A stretch of 64,000 nt of DNA from assembly GCA_945859605.1 (NCBI GenBank), contig OX243827.1:25121865-25185864 (forward strand), given 5' to 3'. Both the position numbers and the translations under genes were made by a program. Within the stretch, counting starts at the first letter, position 1. Every line of letters begins with the position of its first letter. The notes below the pieces were generated by a model that was not told the DNA's origin, ran no database searches, and was given only the letters and a program-made list of their open reading frames with translations. Origin of the DNA: Lumbricus rubellus. Its lineage: Eukaryota > Annelida > Clitellata > Crassiclitellata > Lumbricidae. Shown here in pieces: positions 34,960 through 47,900 of the stretch.

Positions 34960-35112
34960 CACTTTCCTTGCAATCGTATTCGAACCTTTTTTGGCCTACA
35001 CTTACAGACAAACTTCTCTGACTCGGCGCAGCGCTTGCGAATAAGCCGGTGCCCCTGCGCTTAGCTTTCGAGTGGCGCTTTAGAAGTTTGGAGATTACGA
35101 TTACGATAATAT
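34960..35112 (+). repeat. GATTACGATTAC-tailed SINE-like repeat, segmental copy 2
   Basis: Contains GCGCTTGCGAATAAGCCGGT and CGAGTGGCGCTTTAGAAGTT and ends GATTACGATTACGATAA. Counterpart of 16795-16945. Confidence 0.7.
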
Positions 35113-35509
35113 TATTGTGCTGTTACAATACCACACAAAGCCTACAATTTTTTGCTTCATTTCTGCTTACATTGAAACGATAATGATAATAGTAATAATT
35201 AATAAAAATACTAAAATATTAATTATTCATTCATTCACTCGTTTCGAGAATTTATATAGCGCCTCTTTAAGAAACCTACTAAGAGGCGCTCCCAGCCAAA
35301 CCACAGCTTAAAAAAAGGTTTGAGCGTCTTATAAAAAGCAGGTGAATTTAGCCTATTATAGGCATAAGGCGCAAGGTTAATGGGAGGCTATTCCTGATAG
35401 TGGTTAATTATAACGATAAGAATTAAGAGTTTTGGATACATATATGTGACCGAGTACCTGCAAGTACAATAAGTACATGTAGTTTTGAGCGTATTATTAT
35501 TAATCGCTG

Positions 35510-35727
35510 TGAGTCCTAAGTACTTAATGGTTCCTTTCACTCGCTCGGCAACAATGCAGAGGCGTTCGTTCTCTGTGCTTGGTCCAACAACCTGGAATGG
35601 ACTTCCCTTGAATATATGCGACTCCTCCTAAGCTGTTCTCAATTTCACAAACTGTTGAAGACTGTTTTTTCCATTAATCTCGGCCGGGAGCGTCTCTGAG
35701 TAGGTACCTTGAAGGGGCGCTATATAA

Positions 35728-35784
<57 letters not shown>

Positions 35785-35785
35785 C
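35510..35785 (+). mobile_element. LINE 3' end, segmental copy 2
   Basis: Same RSFSV...PTTWNGLP remnant, GGGAGCGTCTCTGAGTAGGT tail and a longer (ATTG)n array than copy 1. The frame is broken near 35615. It lies 40 bp upstream of the duplicated exon. Confidence 0.85.
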
Positions 35786-35827
35786 TGTTGATACTATATT
35801 GCAGCTGTGGAAAGGAAATCGACGGCA

Positions 35828-35927
35828 ATGAATTCTCTTCTGGTTTTCGATGCCGCCTTCTTCGTCACATTCTTTGCTTTCAACAGCGGATATCTGGACG
35901 ACACACCACCGCAGATCAGTCCTCAAG
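35828..35927 (+). CDS. receptor exon 1, copy B (signal peptide)
   Basis: ATG at 35828, hydrophobic LLVFDAAFFVTFFAF core, donor GTAACT at 35928, phase 1. Closer to exon 2 than copy A. A possible upstream acceptor TTGCAG ends at 35804; the (ATTG)n repeat before it has stops in every frame, so coding cannot extend through it. Confidence 0.75.
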
Positions 35928-38900
35928 GTAACTCCGTCACCGATGGTTTTACCATCTAAACTAGCTTACCGGAGTTACCGCTTAATTCAACTTCATCTGA
36001 CCTGGTTTAACTGCCTCATATATAACTCTTGTTTGCATAATCTTGTCTAGTACCTTGCTTATAAGTGCTGCAATATGCCGAGCAAATTTCTGTCCAGGGT
36101 AACGGCCTCTGTTGGTCATAGACCGTGGTCAAATCGGATCCATCATGTTCACTCGTTTTATCTTTGAAAATTTCGGTGAAATTTGTTACCGAAGCTGACG
36201 CTTTGATCTGATAATGGTCGTGACCTTAACACGTGATCTCTGTTGATGCTGCGCCCATATATAAATATAACATAATACATAAATATATATATATATAGTA
36301 CATTATATACATATATACTATATATAATACATAGGCCTATAGAACACACAACGGCCTCTTATTATGCACCCTCAACGAGGAAATCCTCTGACTATGGCGC
36401 GATCAGCTGGTCATAATTAAATTGTGTGCTATAGGGAACAGCTGGGTTTAATATTATTTGTGTGCGCTAACAACCATACAAAGCTTCGTGTTTGTGTGTG
36501 TGTGTGTGTGTCTGTGTGTCTGTGTGTCTGTGTGCCTGTACTTTGGTGTTTCTATTTTGTTTTTGCTTGTGCCTATTTGTTGCTGTATCTACACTATTTG
36601 TGCACGCGTGTATTTAAGTGTTTGTGTTTAGGCCAACATGTGTTAGCGAGTATATTTTGTGCCTAGCGGTTTTAGGATTGATTTGGTTTGTGTAAGCGCA
36701 TGTGTTTGCACGTTTTGTGTTTGTGTACTTCTAGGTGTGCATTTGTATGCATACGTGTACGCGTGTGCATGAGCATGTATAAGTGTGCATGTGTGTTTGT
36801 ATGTGCGCATGTACGCATAATTAAATTGTGTGCTATAGGGAACAGCTGGGTTTAATTTTATTTGTGTGCGCTAGCAACCATACCAAGCTTCGTGTGTATG
36901 TCTGTCTGTGTGCCTGTATATTGGTGTTTCTATTTTTTCTGCTTGTGCTTTTGTGTGTGTATCTGTAGGTCTATTTGTTGCTGTATCTACACTATTTGTG
37001 TACGCGTGGATTTAAGTGTTTGTGTTTAGGCCTACATGTGTTTGCGAATATATTTTGTGCATAGCGGTTTTAGGATTGATTTGGTTTGTGCGTGCGCATG
37101 TGTTTGTACGTTTTGTGTTTGTGTACTTCTATGTGTGCGTTTGTATGCGTACGTGTACGCGTGTGCATAAGCATGTATAAGTGTGCATGTGTGCATGTAT
37201 GTGCGTGTGTGTGAATGTGTGCTTGTTTATGTTAAGCTGTTGCTGCTGTAACTAGTTAACCAAGTCTTTAGGGGAACGAGGCCACCGTTGCACCCGTTAG
37301 CAAACTCCGTCCCGTATAACATGTATTGAAAACTTCCAACATGGCGGCGATGTAGGCATCATCGTCGTCCATCTTCTCGTTGGCACCTGGCTGCGTCCGC
37401 AGTTGCTATGCCAGGCTTCTCATGAGTAGTAGCAGCAGCAACAGCAGCTGATGCAGAGGCAGGCACTGGCATCAATCCATTCCGTTGGCTACTGAAGATG
37501 GTGTGATCTGTTTTCGATGGTCCTGATGAATAGTTGAAGGTTCCATGCTCCAGAATGTCATAGCCTTCCCAGTTTTTTAAATCTTCGCCTCCATTAGTTC
37601 ATTCACCCGTCCGCCGTTACAGGGTTAATGAGCTTGAATGTAGGGACGTACGTGGGCATATACGCAGAAGAAAACGGGAGAGGTCCATAGCTGAGGCTTT
37701 TTAATGGTCGTGGTAGCAAAATACGCAGAGTTAGTGTAAAAATGCGGAATTGTTTACTGCGGAGAGGGGCTGAACTCGTAATGTCCCCATATTTGCCAAC
37801 ATTTGAATGATAAGCTGCACACAAACCATCCGAAACATAGAATTTTTGAGACAATTGTTGATGCCCCCGTTAACTTGAAGATCTATGATGCCGCAAAAAC
37901 AGTGTCTACCACTTCTTTTAAGCACGCTTCAAATGCACTCCATATATGGTACCAGGACCGCATTAAAGTCCCAGTGCATACCCGGGTGCTGTGATTACCC
38001 TCCAATGACTCCTTCCCTTTTACAACCTACTGTAGGTCCACCATGCACACGCCCATAGTCTATTTATTTGACTGCGGGTCCCTCAAGCAGTCAAACCTGG
38101 GTTACCATTAGCACCCCACCTTAAATCGGGCCTCTACACTTTTTTACTGATATAAACAGTAAACACATTATAATATATAGGAATGTTGTTTATTTTCAGA
38201 GTCGTTCGAGTACTGCGTCGGCGAGGAGTTTCGTGCAAGATGCGGCGGACGAGACGAAGTCGTTGTGATAAACGATGCCACTTATGGCCGCCCAGCATCA
38301 GCAGCATCAGCAGCATCAGCAGGAGGAAGATGCTTCTCGGATGCAGATCAACAGCAGCAGCCTGGATGCATTGCCAACATTACAGACCATCTAGACATCC
38401 TGTGTTCGGGTCGGAGGTCGTGCACCGTTCGAGTGCCCAGCACGGAGATGAGTCGGGCGAACAAGTGCCAGCAATCGGTGCGAACGGCGCTGTACGCATC
38501 GTACAGGTGTGTCAAAGGTAAGAAGGTGGGTGGGGGTGGGTGGGGGTGGGTGGGTGGGTGAGTGGAAGTGATTGGGGGTTGTGGGTGGGGTGGGTGGGTG
38601 AGTGGATGCCCTGTGTTGACAGGTGAGGTGGGACACGGTAGCCGATTGGTTGGAGCAAGTTGCTGATAAGAACTCGTGATACTGTAAATAGTCAATTTCC
38701 TCATGCTGTTCACAAAGGTTTATGATAGTAAGATAACTCATGTTATTGATGATAAGAACTTATGATGAATAGTCAGTTACCCTATGTTGTTGATAACTCA
38801 TGTTATTGATGATAAGGTTGACAGGTTGGGTGGGACACGGAAGCCGGTTGGCCAGAGCAAGTTGCTGATAAGAACTCTTGATACTGTAAATAGTCAGTTT

Positions 38901-41900
38901 CCTCATGCTGTTCACAAAGGTTTATGATAGTAAGATAACTCATGTTATTGATGATAAGAACTTATGATGAATAGTCAGTTACCCTATGTTGTTGATAACT
39001 CATGTTATTGATGATAAGGTTGACAGGTTGGGTGGGACACGGAAGCCGGTTGGCCAGAGCAAGTTGCTGATAAGAACTCGTGATACTGTAAATAGTCAGT
39101 TTCCTCATGCTGTTCACAAAGGTTTATGATAGTAAGATAACTCATGTTATTGATGATAAGAACTTATGATGAATAGTCAGTTACCCTATGTTGTTGATAT
39201 CCGATATATTATGTACATGTATATGTGTTTACTGTTTATATCAGTAAAAAAGTGTAGAGGCCAGATTTAATGTGAGTGCTTTGGGTCCTGAAGCACCCGC
39301 GCATGCATACAGATTTGACAGGCTTGTTGTTGTTTAACGACACAGTAAGGAGGTATTATTGGATGCTCGTGAACTCGTGATGATCAGATACATTATGTTG
39401 TTGATGATACGAACTAATGATGAATAGCCAGCTGCCTCATGTTGTTGATAAGAGCATAAATAATAAACAGTCAGTGTTAGTCAATCACCTTATAGGCTTA
39501 TGCTGTCGTTTTTAACACTCTCTTGGACAAATTCTCCTAAATTTACAATACGATACCTAACTTTCTTTTATTTACTTACTCCTTGCATTACCGCATGCCT
39601 TATAATAAATAGGGCCTATTATTAACATTCTTACCACATTTCCTTACCCATTACCCAACTTATGCTATCTTACTTTAATTTACCATCTATTCCTTTCCTC
39701 TGTGCATACCTTTACCGTCTGTCATTGTCTTCCTTAACTTACTGTATTTATAAAGTAGGCTACATGTCTGAATTAAATATAATGAGTTTATTTCTAACAT
39801 TGAGCCACATGTAGCCTACGTGTGTGTGTGTGACAGGGTGTGTGTGACACTGTGTGTGCGTGACAGGGTGTGGGTGTGTTTATGCTACCAGATCTTGTTC
39901 TGGCATTAGTTTGGCTTGTTCACTGTCAAAACGTGTCGATTTGCTAATAGTTGGCTATTTGTAAACATTTGCAGTCAATTATGAGCTGCTTAATTTCTCA
40001 GCATTTGCTTCACACGTGTTTCTGCTTAAATGTCGCTGTGACAAATTACACCTAAAATCATTCCTGACATTTGCTCGAGGAACCTATTACAGTTGGTTTT
40101 TAGACCCAATTTACTTAATGGGAGTTTGATAGAAAAACTACATTTAACATGGGTGAAGAATTAAAATTAAATGCCTGATAATTATGGTTAGCGATATCTG
40201 CAGTTGAGTTAGGTGGGTCTTGATAAAAAAAGAGCTGCATTGTAGATGTACGGAGGTCTAGTGGCTTGGCCAGAGGTTTTGTACACCAGAGTTTCCTCGG
40301 CTTTTCCAATACATAGTTTGTGGACGGTGAACCCAAGTTTGTGGGGCGCGGTGGTGTAGTGGTGGCGTCATTGCCTTGGAGCTGGAAGGTTCGAGGTTGG
40401 AATCCACCTCACCACGTAAGGACCTTGGGCAAGTCCTTCACTCACAATTGCTCAGCGCTTCGGCATGAAACTCCGATGCAGTGTTCGCTCTGCATTCGGG
40501 AGCGCCTCTGAGTAGAAGAACTGGAAGTGGCGCTATAACAAGTGTGCATACAAACATCAAAATTTAGGAAGTAGAAGTTATTGCTTAAAGTTAATATTAA
40601 TTAAGCAAGAAAAAAGGCACACTATTCCAGCAATATTTTCTGGACCCATCTCACGGGTCCTCGGCATATCCTTCGTTGACACCTTTTGGAGTGCGGTCCA
40701 CAACTTAAAGACCTCTGGCTTGGTCTTTGCGATAGTTAAGGGGTGAGCTCGCTGGAATATCAACCCGGGGTTCTGCTTAATTTGCAACCCTAGCCAAGTC
40801 AGTTATGATGAGTGCACCGACTGTACACTGTTAGTGGGAAGATGAGACGGTGAGGGAGAGGACTGGCCAACTGCTTTCCTCATATGCCAAGGCTAACAAA
40901 AATGAAGTCGCTAGAGCACTTCGTATACATCTAAAACTGCTTCTTGAATTCCACTTACTTTGATGGAAGAAACAAATTATCTTGTGTTGGAAGAAGAAGA
41001 ATTACTGTCTGCCTGATAGCAGTGTAGTTTCGGGAACATTGGTCTTGTTGGACAAAGTAGAGGCGGTTCTTGACAAGACAACCGCAATCGTAAATAAGCA
41101 GAAGTCAAGTGACTCCAACACTTCTTTGGTGTAGTGGTTAGCTAACTTGGCTGTCGGGTGAGAGGTTGGGGATAGGGGGGGGGGGGATGGGGGGGGGAAT
41201 CAAATCCCTTCAGGGCAGATATTTGCTTTGAGATTACTACTCGACCAGCACCACCTGCCCCCTAGTCAGATCAAATACAATGAGAACATTGAGAACACTG
41301 ACCGTGCGTGCACTATCGGTGGGAAAATGAGATGGGAAGGGGTAAAAATAATAAATAAATATACATACATAAATACAGGCATACATAAATACGTACGTAC
41401 GACGTCGTACGTGCGTGCGTGCGTGCGTGCATACATACATACATATACAAAACCTATTATTTTAGCTGCGGCTGGACTGGGAGCGTCTCTGAGTAGGTTT
41501 TTTGAAGAAGTGCTATATAAATTCACGAAATGAATGAATGAATGAATGAATGAATGAATGAATGAATACATACATGCATACATTGCTCATTCTCACCGTA
41601 TCCCATTCTTCTTTACAGTTGCAGGCAGTTCGTGTCGGTCGTGCCACGCGTCGGGTCACGCCAAGGTCACCGGTGACCATGGTTACCTGGCGAGCGTCGT
41701 CACCATGGAAACGCAGGACGACGACAGCGGCGGCTGCGGTTCCTCGCGCTGTCCCTGGTTGATCGAGGTTCCAGCGGGGCAGGGTATCAACCTCACCCTC
41801 ATCGACTTCTCAGCGGGTCCCCATCAGCAGGCGGCCCTGGTGCCCCAAACTACGTCCCCCCAGCGGCGACCAGGGGGCCCTTCGTCCGATCGATGCCCTC

Positions 41901-44900
41901 GTCTGCTGGTCGTTAAGGAGAAGGCGAATCCGAAGGACAGTCCGGTGTGTGGAGGACGATCGAGGTGGAAGCACATCCATCTGTCCGTCAGTCACTTCGT
42001 TGAGGTTCACGTTGTCGGGCAGGATGATGTGCTCAGCGAGAAAGGACAGTTCCTCGTCTACTACCAAGGTCTGTTGTTAGAGGAATTCAATCTCTCGATG
42101 TCTTGTCTGTTGCTGTGGTTATTAGGATGCTGTTGTCATTGTTATTTTTTAAATTAGTATTTAGCAACGCTGTGTAGGCAGACGTCAAATGTGCAGCAAC
42201 GCCAAAATCAAGTTACTAGCTCTGTCACTCTTTTTGTCAGTGAATCTGTCGCTATCTCTGTCTCCATCTCCGTCACTATCTCTCTCTCGCTATATCTGCC
42301 TTCAAAATGTTATACAGTCATGGGCGCCTGCTTGTATTTTTGTAAGAGAGGGCAAAAACAAGGGTCAAAGTTTTTTTGCAAGAACTTCACAAGTGCAAAG
42401 CAGGAAATTAAGAGGTGTGGATTTTACTGGAGGTTTCTAAAGTCAAATTTCTCAGTTTGATTTTGATTATAATAATAGTATCAACTGTATCATTAGTTTT
42501 AAGAAATGTTTTAAATGCCAAAAGTGGTATACCTTCAAACATGGGTGTCGATTTTCCCGAAGAGTGGAATTGAGGGGGAGGAGGAGGAGGAGGCAAAACA
42601 CAGTTTCGAGTTCAAATTTTTCTTAGAGTCCCAGGAAGCAGATGCAGCTCCTGGGGAGTGCATGGGGAGTCAATTCCAGACCACTGCATGTACCGCCAAC
42701 GATGGAAAAGGCAGCGTGTAATAAATTAATTAATCTGTGCAATAATTGTTTTCTTATTTTTCTTCTCAACAACTGTAACAGCCGTTGGGTGTCCAGACAT
42801 CACGCCGCCACCGAACAGTCGAATGAAGCGAATGCACGATCGATGTGAAATCGATTGCCCTGGCACTCCCCACAAGTGGGCAATGACGTGTATCGACAAC
42901 AAATGGGTTGGGGACGTTGTGGGGAAGTGCCCGGCCTCACCCCTTGCAGTGGTGATGAGTACTGCAAGGCCACAGTCTGCCGGCGTCTGGCCTTTTCTGA
43001 CGTCACTTCCTCTTAGTAAGTGTTGAAGACCTTTTTGCAATTTGGATGAGGACATGCATAAATTACCATATTAATTAATTAATTAATTAATTAATTAATC
43101 AATTTTAACGGAATTATGATGAACAAAGGGCTGTGCGAATAAGCTGTTTTTGAAGGGAGAAACCATTTGGTATTATGTTTTAATATTTAGGCTATTTTCT
43201 CTTGGGCATATTGGAGTCATTATTATTTTTGCCTTTGGCACCTATAAATTATGATCTATTAGGAATTAACGAATATTATTATTACTATTTAACAGTAGTA
43301 GTAATAATAATTATAGGTTAATATTCAATATTAATGAATAATGCACTGTTATTATCTAGCCTATTAGGCTATCACTTGGCCTACAATTGTTATCATTTTT
43401 ATTATCGTTTTTAGCACATACAGGCATGCATGTCTCTGTTACTGTGTTTGTAGGCCTAGGCCCTATGTGATATTGTGTGTGCTTTGTACTAGTAGGCCTA
43501 TGTTTGTATGATTATGCGTCTGTGACTGCATCGTATTTTTTATGTGGAGTATATCAACGTTAGCGTTGCTCATGCCTACCTACTTTAAAAAAAATTTCTT
43601 TTATGAGTCAGTAGCAAAAAGGACTTTAAATCCTAACAATGTGCACATCAATAACATAAGAAGGGCAAGGTTTCAGCACAGAACAAAAAAACAACACACA
43701 TATGGCTGCCTACTTTAAATTCCGCAAATACATCCGAGCAAAAGAATCCAAGGAATTCGCTGTTGAACGCTATGCCAGCATACCAAGCAAAGTTCTCTTA
43801 CAATGGAATGACAACAGCTTGGAGTATCGCGTTATCTTTCTTTCAGCTTGTTTTCAATGCAACTGACAAGTTTTGACCAGTGATGGGATATGTTTTCATG
43901 CGAAGCCCTCTTCTATTTGTTTAAATACTTTCTGATGGAGAAAGAGCTCGGGGTGAACTATGGTACAATTCACACGTACCTCAGCGATACAGGTGAAGCA
44001 TGCAGCATCACGCTTTTTCGCTGGTTGGGCCATTCATCTGGAATGGCCTTTTCTTTGGATTTTATCTTAACCTGGAAAGGTCTTCCATTAAATTCACATG
44101 GAATGGCCTCCCTTTGGATTAATCTGGAATGGCATCATGGACTAATGTTAGGCCTAATCTAGTATTATAATTAATTTTATGGGATAATGTTGACTCTAGT
44201 AGAATTTACCAATGTTGACTCTAGCATTGTATGGGATATTGCTGACTCTGGTAGCTTAAGCTTATTATGATAATGATGACTATTCAGTATTGTATGTGCT
44301 AATATGTTGACTCTCTTTGGTATTATAATTATTATGGGCCAGTGTTAGGCACAACTCTGGCATTATATCAATGGAACCATGGGCTAATGTAGGCTAGACT
44401 CTAATAGCCTATGATATGGGTCAAAGTTTTCTTTGATGTTATATGAGCTAATGTTGATGCTAATAGTATATGAACTACTGTTCACCCTAGTATCATAGGG
44501 CCAATTCTAGTACTAGGCCTATTGAGCTAATGTTGTCTCTGAATACTGTATGAGCTAATGTTGTCTCTAATAATTATTATTGTATGAGCTAATGTTGACT
44601 CCAATATCATATGGGCCTAAGTTTTCTCTGACATTATGAGTTAAAATTAAATGTTGATACTAGTAGTATGAACTAATGTTGACCCTATAGTATTACATGG
44701 CTTACGTCTGCTCTAGTATTATTGAGCCAGTGTTGTCTCTAATATTATTGTATTGGCCACGACCAATTTATGACCGAGCACCGGTAATAGCTCGGCTAGT
44801 TACACAACAGAACTGAAGTACTGTGTTATTGCACAGATATCATGAATAGCCTATGTTTATAAGGCATGACTTCCTTATATAATGGTGTCTTGTGAGATCA

Positions 44901-47900
44901 TATCGAAGGTACTCAATAGCGCTGTGGTTAGTGTAGTAGACTCTTACTATAGGTCAGCGGTTCCCAACCCGCGGCCCGCGGGCCAAAAGTGGTCCTCGAG
45001 GCCTAAAAAAGTGGCCCTCGTCTCTCAAAGAATTAACATAAATACATATGAAAAGTTAACAATTTGAACGGATATAACACAATTATTTTCTATTAAGCAT
45101 TATTTTATTTTGATGTCTATAAATAGGCTAACATCAAACATTCTATTTTGAATCAATTATAACAAGTTTATATGCTTTTAGTTAATTAAATTTTAGCCTT
45201 GGTGGCCCCTAAAAAGGGCCCTAATGTCCTTCAACTACGAAAAAGTGGCCCTCGTGTGCTCCAACTGAGGAAAAGTAATCGTAATCGTAAGCTCCTGATT
45301 TCCAAAGCGCCTCTAGACAGACAAGCGCGGGGCACCGGCTTATTCACGAGCGCTGCCCTAGAGTGAAAATAGGCTGGGAACCACTGCTCTAGGTCGATAC
45401 GTCGAGGGTTCAAATCCTCGCCAGGACAGAAACCTGGTTGGAAATTTCTGCTACATCTACACACCCCTTCCCATGGCGCACCCAGCACATCTAGAAGGAC
45501 ACACAATCTAATGTTGCCTGCGTCCGTATACAACTCTTAGATTACACACCGTGTTTTCGGAATGGCTTTTCTCAGATTCGTAGAAACGCTTTGCAGTATA
45601 TATCCAGTTACATACATACGAGACGCGGTGGTGTAGTGGTGGGTTACGGTGTATACTGGAGCCGGAGGGTTCCAGATTCGAATCCACCTCAAGCTTCCAC
45701 GTATAGGGACCTTGGGCAAATCTTTCAATTGCAATTGCTCGTGCACTTCGGCGCGAAACTCCGATGCAGTGTCCGCGCTGTAATCGGGAGCGCCTCTCTT
45801 TTTAAGAAAGTTCTTCAGTGGTGCTGCCGACCAAATACCCATGCAATTGCAACACATTCAGCGCCCGGGACGTATATATACGTCCCAAATCTAGTCATTT
45901 AACACCCTAATATGATTGTGAATTGATATTTTTGGATGGATAATGGGAGAAAAAAATAATTCATGCAATAGAGGGTTAATATTTTATTGTATACGCGTTT
46001 CTTTGTCTTGCTGTAGACGTTCTGATAACGTTGGTGGTGGCCGTGACGATCATAATAGGAGTCGTCATCATCACAACAGGAATCGTCTGCTTAAAGAAGT
46101 AAGTCAATCAGAATGACTGATCATGCAATTGTTTTCAGCATGTAGGCTATGTATGTTTATATTATGGGCATTTATATAGCGCCCTACAAGAGCAGAAAAA
46201 TAGTCTAAGTTCTTATAGGTGGTTGATTAATATTTAGAGTGCAGGACTGTCATTTCAAAGCAAGAGCATTCAAACCCTACTCAGCCTACTGAAATACATC
46301 AGCAGCCTCTGATCATCTTGTTAACTCGTGCTAACTATCAAACTGATATGGCAGACAGTGGCATATAATAAGTCTTATAGGGCCTATATAGGCCTACGTG
46401 CGTGCACGGACTCACGTGGAAAATTCCCGCTAGCCTACTTACATGTATAGCTTATAATGTGGGCGCTGTAGAAGTTCCCAGTTTTCGAATACGATTTTAT
46501 ATTTTGTGACTCTGTTGCGTGTTTGCTACTCTGTTGTATGTTTGTGACTCTGTTGCGTGTTTGTGACTCTGATGTATATTTTGTGACCATGGGCGCCCGC
46601 AGAAATTTTTGCAGGAGGGGGCAAAAACTTTTACGATGGTCACGGTTAAATTTTTCAGTGGTGAAAGCACGAAAAATACCAGGGCTGTTAATATCGCGAT
46701 AAAGTATCACAATACTTGGTATCGCCGATACTTTTTTCAGTATCGCGGCGAGTATCGCGATAGTTTAATTTTGTTGGTATCGCATGCGTATCGCCGATAC
46801 TTTTTTAGCCTGTCAGCGATACTTGCAATACTTTTTTCACAATAATAATTTTTATTTAGGGTAGAGAGGGGGAAGTTGGACACCTTAAGCACTGTTTGGT
46901 CAATAATGACAATACCTATAAACTTTTAACATGTTTTAAAACATGCTATTGTATGCAAGTATCACGGTATTGTTAACCAGTATAGTAAAAAAGTCTTCAA
47001 TGATTGAGCAAATTCCTGCAATTTGCATCCAAGTATGACCTCCTCAGGTCATGTCCATCTTACCCGGCGTGGGGGTAAGGCGGACACAATGTGATGGTAA
47101 GATGGACAGGTGAGACTTGCAGCTCTACAACATACTATATTCACTTACATTTTTAGCAGAGTCTACACAATTATATGTGTGTGCGTGATGCCCGTCATTG
47201 TTCATAATGAAAAAAATTGTTCAGATATCGTGACATGTTAACCTACCATAGCCTACAGTAGCCTACCGTACGTAGCACTTTCGTGGGGTAAGATGGACAC
47301 TACTTCTTTTGTTACAAAAAAATTGATAACATACTGCAACATGAACGGCCAAAATGAAGCGAGGGCCTACGTAGAGTCAATATAAACACCGAGTTGTTGA
47401 GTAATCTGTTGTGAAATACATAAATTCGGTGATGAGCATTCGTGTCCATCTTACCCCTTCTTGCAGGGGTAAAATGGACAGACACCCTACCCTTGAGTAT
47501 CACAGACAGTGACACAGTATGCGACCACGAGGTGTCTGCTTTAATGTGCTAAATAACAAGCCGATATACATATTTATTAAATAAAATACAAATGATAGAC
47601 GATGAACAATTACTGTCTACAGAATATCCTTAGCCATTTGACTGAGCTTCTTATTGAACTTTAGTCAAAACACGCCCTCCTCCTACATCTGACAATCACC
47701 GACAGGCCACACCCCTCTCAGTACGCTGGTACCCGACCGCGTGTATTTTAACAACTAGTCGAAAGACGGTGTCCATCTTACCCCAACACCGGGGTAAGAT
47801 GGACATTAAGAAAATGACGTTTCTTTAATTTCTGTGTTGGGTGTCCATCTAACCCCACTGTCCATCTTTCCCCACTTGACCCTATATGGTTTCTCATCCG

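Noticed and set aside
37603..37854. 83-codon - frame MSQKFYVSDGLCAAYHSN...
   Set aside because: No family recognised and no partner exons; inside receptor intron 1, possibly a transposon scrap.
42515..42721. Small + frame MPKVVYLQTWVSIFPKSG...
   Set aside because: Lies in a receptor intron next to the hAT-like fragment; no splice signals in phase with exons 3 and 4, which join directly.
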